This document shows positions 5,873-9,269 of a stretch of DNA of 9,269 bases, piece by piece; the stretch's first letter is position 1; every line of letters starts with the position of its first letter. This DNA is from Dehalococcoidales bacterium (lineage in GTDB: Bacteria; Chloroflexota; Dehalococcoidia; Dehalococcoidales; RBG-16-60-22). The notes under the pieces are model-generated. The model ran no database searches, was not told the DNA's origin, and worked only from the letters and a program-made list of their open reading frames with translations. Made by a program: the position numbers and the translations under genes. The DNA is taken from NCBI GenBank assembly GCA_016783105.1, contig JADHXF010000062.1, positions 1 to 9,269 on the forward strand, given 5' to 3'.

Positions 5873-6904
5873 ATGAAAGCAGTAGTTAAAGAAAAAGCAG
5901 CTCCCGGAGCCAAACTCATGGATGTTGATATTCCTGAACCTGGCCCAAAAGATGTCTTGATTAAGATAAAGGCAGCGGCCATTTGCGGCACGGATATCCA
6001 CATCATGGAATGGACTCCTTTTGCTCAGGCCAGAATCAAACCGCCGATGATTTTCGGTCATGAGTGCAGTGGTGAGGTGGTGAAGATGGGCAGTCAGGTG
6101 GCCAGTTTAGCGGTCGGCGACCTGGTGGCAGTGGAAACTCACATCCTGGACGAGACCTGTTTCATGTGCCGGACCGGGCTCCAGCATATCTGCGAGAATA
6201 TGGCCATCGTCGGCGTGCATACCGATGGCGTCTTTGCGGAATATGCTAAAATACCGGCTGTCTGCTGCTGGAAGCTCCCCAAGGACACCAATCCCGACCT
6301 GGGTGCTATTCTGGAGCCGTGGGGGGTGGCGGTTAACGGTATCCTGAAAGGGGAAGTTAATAACCGCTCGGTGGCTGTATTCGGCTGCGGTCCCATCGGG
6401 CTCATGGGGCTCGGCTCCATCAATGCCTGGGGCGCCAGCAAGATATTTGCCGTCGAACCTTCAGAAATGCGACTGAGTATGGTCCCACAATTCGCTCCTG
6501 ATGCTATCCTGATTAACCCCGCCAAGGATAACGCCGCCAAGGTCATCCTTGATGCCACTGACGGGCGGGGTGTTGATGTCTCCGTCGATATTAGTGGCAA
6601 TCCCAAGGCGATTCAGACGGCGTTCGAGGTGGTGCGGCGAGCCGGCAGGGTCAGCCTGGTGGGCTTGCCTTCAGAGCCGATAACGCTTGAATTTACGTCC
6701 AATATCATCTACAAAGAAGCAAGGGTCTTCGGCAGCACCGGACGGATGATGTGGGGCACCTGGTATGAAATGCAGAACCTGATGGAATCGGGGAAATTCG
6801 ACCCGATGCCGGTAATAACCCACCGTATGCCGCTGGCGGACTTTGCCAAGGGGATTGAACTGGCGCAAAGCGGTAAAGCGGGCAAGGTTATTCTATATCC
6901 CTAG
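5873..6904 (+). CDS. Zinc-dependent medium-chain alcohol dehydrogenase, threonine 3-dehydrogenase-like
   Basis: This 343-residue MDR protein is the size of E. coli Tdh and aligns with it along its length (by recall). The catalytic zinc set is Cys38 in I-C-G-T-D-I-H-I, His63 and Glu64 in F-G-H-E. Thr40 and His43, used by Tdh as a proton relay, are kept. The Rossmann loop is G-C-G-P-I-G at 171-176, and Glu195 at the end of the next strand suggests NAD. The C-terminal I-T-H-R and G-K-A-G-K-V-I-L match Tdh closely. The structural zinc loop has Asp93, Cys96, Cys99 and Cys107: the usual first Cys is acidic, as I recall for Glu98 in Sulfolobus ADH. AAGGAGG (5853-5859) lies 13 bases before the ATG, which is long, but no nearer in-frame start exists. 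A sugar-acid kinase gene follows after 15 bases, so the substrate may be a polyol or hydroxy acid rather than threonine. Confidence 0.9.
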   Translation: MKAVVKEKAAPGAKLMDVDIPEPGPKDVLIKIKAAAICGTDIHIMEWTPFAQARIKPPMIFGHECSGEVVKMGSQVASLAVGDLVAVETHILDETCFMCRTGLQHICENMAIVGVHTDGVFAEYAKIPAVCCWKLPKDTNPDLGAILEPWGVAVNGILKGEVNNRSVAVFGCGPIGLMGLGSINAWGASKIFAVEPSEMRLSMVPQFAPDAILINPAKDNAAKVILDATDGRGVDVSVDISGNPKAIQTAFEVVRRAGRVSLVGLPSEPITLEFTSNIIYKEARVFGSTGRMMWGTWYEMQNLMESGKFDPMPVITHRMPLADFAKGIELAQSGKAGKVILYP

Positions 6905-6919
6905 CTTGAGAGGACGGTA

Positions 6920-8161
6920 GTGACGGTACGGAAGCTGGGTATCGTGGCTGATGACCTGACCGGCGCCATGGACAGCAGCGGCTATTTTGCCAGCCTGGGA
7001 TTCAGCACGGTGGTGGTCCTTGACCCGAATTATTCCTGCGACGCTGCGATATTGGTCACAACTACCAACAGTCGCGCTGAAGACCCGGAGGTTGCCTGTG
7101 AACAGGTACGCCGGGCGATGCACGGTATGGCGGGCAGGGTGGTATACAAAAAAATAGACTCCACCCTCAGGGGTAATATCGGCGAAGAACTGCAGGTAGT
7201 TGCTGAGGCAATAGCCAGTGAGAAAACGGTGGTGGCACCGGCTTTTCCGGCGGTGGGGCGGACGACGGTGGATGGAATCCTGCTGGTCAACGGGGTCCCG
7301 GTGGCGGAGACTCAGTTTGCCAACGATCCGATATCACCGGTAAAGGAATCGAGCATACCCCGCCTGCTTGAGCAGTCCATGGATTGCGAGGTTGGCCGCG
7401 TTTCGATTGAGGAAATTGAATCCGGGCCAGAAGCACTGAAACAGGCCATCGACGATAAGCCGGAAAGTACGGTGGTCTGTGATGTGACGGAGCCGTCACA
7501 TCTTAATGGGATTGCCCGCGCCGCCGCGCTGGCGGAAGGACGCTGGCTGCTCTGCGGGTCCGGCGGCCTGGCGCGGGAACTGCATGTGCTTCTCGCTGGT
7601 GTTCCCGAGGCGGGAGGGATACAGCCGAAAAAACAACCGGCCGGCCCGGCGCTGGTGGTGGTCGGCACGCGCAACCAGGTAGCTGCCAGCCAGTTGAACA
7701 GAGCACATGACGAGCTGGGCATTCCGATATTGAACCTGGAAACGGAAAAATTAAATACCGAGGAAATCCTCTCGGGCAGACCGGAGAGCGTATTAAAAGA
7801 AGCTGACGCCTTGATAGATAAAGGTAAAGGAATAGCCATAACATCGACCTTTTCACAGTATGTACCTGGCCTGAAACAGGCAATGGCCGCGGTTATGGCC
7901 GAGATTGTAGCCGGCGTTCTGGCATCGCATGAATTTGCCGGTCTATTTTTGTCAGGAGGGGATATTGCCCTGGAGGTCTGCCGGCGGGTGCAGGTGTCAG
8001 CCATTCAGGTTAACGGTGAGATTGAACCCGGTGTGCCGGCGGGAGAACTGATTGGCGGTCGGTATCAGGGGAAGAGGGTGGTTACCAAGGCAGGCGGTTT
8101 CGGTACGGAAGAGGCGTTGGTGAAATCAATAGCATATCTGGAAAGAGGTAATGTGACATGA
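6920..8161 (+). CDS. Four-carbon acid sugar kinase (DUF1537 family, DtnK/OtnK-like)
   Basis: This 413-residue kinase belongs to the family shown to phosphorylate tetronates (D-threonate, D-erythronate or 3-oxo-tetronates) on O4 using ATP. The N-terminal substrate domain (about 1-225) opens with G-I-V-A-D-D-L-T-G-A at 7-16, the family signature, followed by K-K-I-D-S-T-L-R-G-N at 77-86, A-P-A-F-P-A-V-G-R-T-T at 106-116 and G-S-G-G-L-A at 213-218. The nucleotide domain (about 245-410) has L-S-G-G-D-I-A at 344-350, E-P-G-V-P-A-G at 369-375 and V-T-K-A-G-G-F-G at 388-395. It starts at GTG 6920, five bases after AGAGGA (6909-6914). Its stop overlaps the PdxA2-like gene by four bases (ATGA), implying translational coupling. 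That pairing, with no OtnC-type decarboxylase or OtnI isomerase in view, favours a D-threonate or D-erythronate kinase over 3-oxo-tetronate kinase. Substrate specificity is inferred from context. Confidence 0.92.
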   Translation: MTVRKLGIVADDLTGAMDSSGYFASLGFSTVVVLDPNYSCDAAILVTTTNSRAEDPEVACEQVRRAMHGMAGRVVYKKIDSTLRGNIGEELQVVAEAIASEKTVVAPAFPAVGRTTVDGILLVNGVPVAETQFANDPISPVKESSIPRLLEQSMDCEVGRVSIEEIESGPEALKQAIDDKPESTVVCDVTEPSHLNGIARAAALAEGRWLLCGSGGLARELHVLLAGVPEAGGIQPKKQPAGPALVVVGTRNQVAASQLNRAHDELGIPILNLETEKLNTEEILSGRPESVLKEADALIDKGKGIAITSTFSQYVPGLKQAMAAVMAEIVAGVLASHEFAGLFLSGGDIALEVCRRVQVSAIQVNGEIEPGVPAGELIGGRYQGKRVVTKAGGFGTEEALVKSIAYLERGNVT

Positions 8162-9174
8162 GCGAACAAGAAAAAGCGTTGCTGGCCATCACGATGGGTG
8201 ATGCGGCTGGCTCCGGGCCGGAGATAATAACCAAGACGCTGGCCGAGCCGGAGGTAAGGAAACTGTGCCGGCCGGTGGTAATCGGGGATGCGGCAGCTAT
8301 GAAAGAAGCCTTTACTTTTACCAGAGCTCCCGGCGAGGTGAGGGCAATCAATAGACTGGCTGATGCCCGATTTCAGGATGGCGTTGTTGAGGTCATAGAT
8401 TTACATAATATTGAACTCGACAAGCTGACCAGGGGGAGAGTAGACCCGATGGCCGGGAAAGCGGCCTATGAGTATATCAAACTGGGCACGGAAATGACTC
8501 TGGCCGGGGAAGCTGACGCCATCGTCACCTCGGCGATAAACAAAGAAGCCTTGAACAATGCCGGGTATCACTACGACGGGCATACCCAGCTGCTGGCCGA
8601 ACTCTGTGGGGTGAAAGACGTTGCCATGATGCTGGTCACGGGCAAACTGCGCGTCAGCCACGTATCGACCCATGTTTCATTACGTGACGCCATCGAACGG
8701 GCGCGACCGCCGCGGATACTCACCGTGCTCAAGCTTACCGAAGAGGCGGTTAAACAGATGGGCATCGCCGAGCCCAAAATCGCTGTCGCCGGCCTGAACC
8801 CTCATTCCGGCGAAGGCGGCCTCTTCGGAGATGAGGAGATTAAATACATCACGCCGGCCATCGAGCAGGCAAAAAGCCAGGGGATGAATGTCGTCGGGCC
8901 ACTGCCGCCGGATTCGGCATTCCTGCGTGCCTATGAAGGACAGTTTGACGCTGCCGTTGCCATGTACCACGACCAGGGGCACATTGCCGTTAAGATGCTT
9001 GGCATAACTTTCGGGGTCAATGTTACTCTGGGGCTGCCTATTATCCGTACTTCGGTGGACCACGGCACCAATTTTGGCAAGGCGGGGAAGGGCACCGCCG
9101 ACCCGACCAGCCTCGTCGAAGCCATCAAGCTGGCCAGCGTGATGATACAGAACCGCAAGCGCCCTGCCAGATAA
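8158..9174 (+). CDS. PdxA2-like 4-phospho-D-threonate/erythronate dehydrogenase
   Basis: This 338-residue protein belongs to the PdxA family of metal- and NAD-dependent oxidative decarboxylases. The three metal ligands are recognisable: His172 in S-T-H-V-S-L-R-D, His216 in L-N-P-H-S-G-E-G-G, and His271 in Y-H-D-Q-G-H, with spacing matching E. coli PdxA (166/211/266, by recall). Other signatures are G-H-T at 141-143 and L-G-L-P-I-I-R-T-S-V-D-H-G-T at 291-304. Near the N-terminus the common G-D-P-A-G-I-G-P-E reads G-D-A-A-G-S-G-P-E (14-22), a variation near the substrate/cofactor region. Canonical PdxA makes pyridoxal precursor from 4-phosphohydroxy-threonine. Overlap with a DUF1537 kinase instead points to PdxA2, which converts 4-phospho-D-threonate or -erythronate to dihydroxyacetone phosphate and CO2. 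A vitamin B6 role cannot be excluded by sequence alone. The ATG lies inside the kinase's last codons, after AAAGAGG (8142-8148). Confidence 0.9.
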   Translation: MSEQEKALLAITMGDAAGSGPEIITKTLAEPEVRKLCRPVVIGDAAAMKEAFTFTRAPGEVRAINRLADARFQDGVVEVIDLHNIELDKLTRGRVDPMAGKAAYEYIKLGTEMTLAGEADAIVTSAINKEALNNAGYHYDGHTQLLAELCGVKDVAMMLVTGKLRVSHVSTHVSLRDAIERARPPRILTVLKLTEEAVKQMGIAEPKIAVAGLNPHSGEGGLFGDEEIKYITPAIEQAKSQGMNVVGPLPPDSAFLRAYEGQFDAAVAMYHDQGHIAVKMLGITFGVNVTLGLPIIRTSVDHGTNFGKAGKGTADPTSLVEAIKLASVMIQNRKRPAR

Positions 9175-9209
9175 AGGCAGCTCTTTATCCAGACAGGAGA
9201 CGGAGCGTA

Positions 9210-9269
9210 ATGGTTCGTAAAGATAAGCCGCTTACGTGCGCGCTTTCAAAGGGCAGTACGATGGCGTGG
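9210..9269 (+). CDS. Start of an unidentified gene (3' truncated)
   Basis: An ATG at 9210 opens a frame that runs to the window end for 20 codons. AGGAGA (9195-9200) lies nine bases upstream and GGAG (9202-9205) four bases upstream, so it looks like a real start. It lies 35 bases after the PdxA2-like stop with no terminator between, so it probably belongs to the same operon. The peptide begins M-V-R-K-D-K-P-L-T and has A-L-S-K-G-S at about 11-16. That faintly recalls the A-L-P-K-G-R start of ATP phosphoribosyltransferase (HisG), but 20 residues are too few to name it. Confidence 0.6.
   Translation, partial: MVRKDKPLTCALSKGSTMAW

Noticed and set aside
7312..8004. 230-residue open frame on the minus strand inside the kinase gene
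   Set aside because: It is antisense to a clearly conserved kinase, is rich in Ser, Pro, Arg and Ala without any recognisable motif, and has no ribosome site or promoter. It is a codon-bias shadow.
1..9269. Mobile elements, CRISPR arrays, tRNA/rRNA genes, defence systems
   Set aside because: I saw no direct-repeat arrays, transposase motifs, terminal inverted repeats, tRNA cloverleaf or rRNA sequence on either strand. The coding content is ordinary metabolism.

Overview
The window is a compact stretch of bacterial chromosome with moderate G+C (low-to-mid 50s % by eye). It holds seven complete and two edge-truncated protein genes. I see no RNA genes, insertion sequences, CRISPR arrays or phage genes. 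The longest gap between genes is about 170 bases, the divergent promoter region at 4369-4539. The organism cannot be fixed from sequence alone. Shine-Dalgarno sites are strong and promoters look like ordinary sigma-70 sites. An amidating-lyase-like NHL propeller, D-2-hydroxyacid dehydrogenases, an HpcH/HpaI aldolase and a full-length CinA together recall environmental Chloroflexota (Dehalococcoidia/SAR202-like) genomes. That placement is an impression, not a demonstration.

Region 1 (1-1573, plus strand): the 3' part of a six-bladed NHL beta-propeller resembling peptidyl-alpha-hydroxyglycine alpha-amidating lyase, then a D-2-hydroxyacid dehydrogenase 26 bases downstream. A perfect 12-bp stem at 1592-1627 probably ends transcription from both sides.

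Region 2 (4368 down to 1656, minus strand): a three-gene operon of HpcH/HpaI class II aldolase, a second D-2-hydroxyacid dehydrogenase and a short-chain dehydrogenase of the gluconate/deoxygluconate type. It reads from a promoter with a perfect TTGACA -35 box at 4444-4449. The set looks like catabolism of a 2-keto-3-deoxy acid or a related sugar acid: aldol cleavage to a 2-keto acid plus an aldehyde, with two NAD(P)-linked redox steps.

Region 3 (4369-5757): a divergent intergenic region with back-to-back promoters and two dyad-symmetric candidate operators, followed by cinA on the plus strand. The CinA C-terminal domain departs from the usual NMN-deamidase motifs.

Region 4 (5832-9269, plus strand): a clear promoter (TTGCCC-N17-TATAAT) drives a threonine-dehydrogenase-like zinc alcohol dehydrogenase, a DUF1537-family four-carbon acid-sugar kinase, a PdxA2-like dehydrogenase overlapping the kinase by 4 bases, and the first 20 codons of another gene. 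The kinase-PdxA2 pair is the known route from D-threonate or D-erythronate to dihydroxyacetone phosphate and CO2. A Tdh-like dehydrogenase at the head of such an operon is the most interesting feature of the window, because it suggests an extra oxidation step feeding or modifying this pathway. Overall the window reads as two acid-sugar/hydroxy-acid catabolic operons on either side of cinA, with no regulator or transporter visible inside it.
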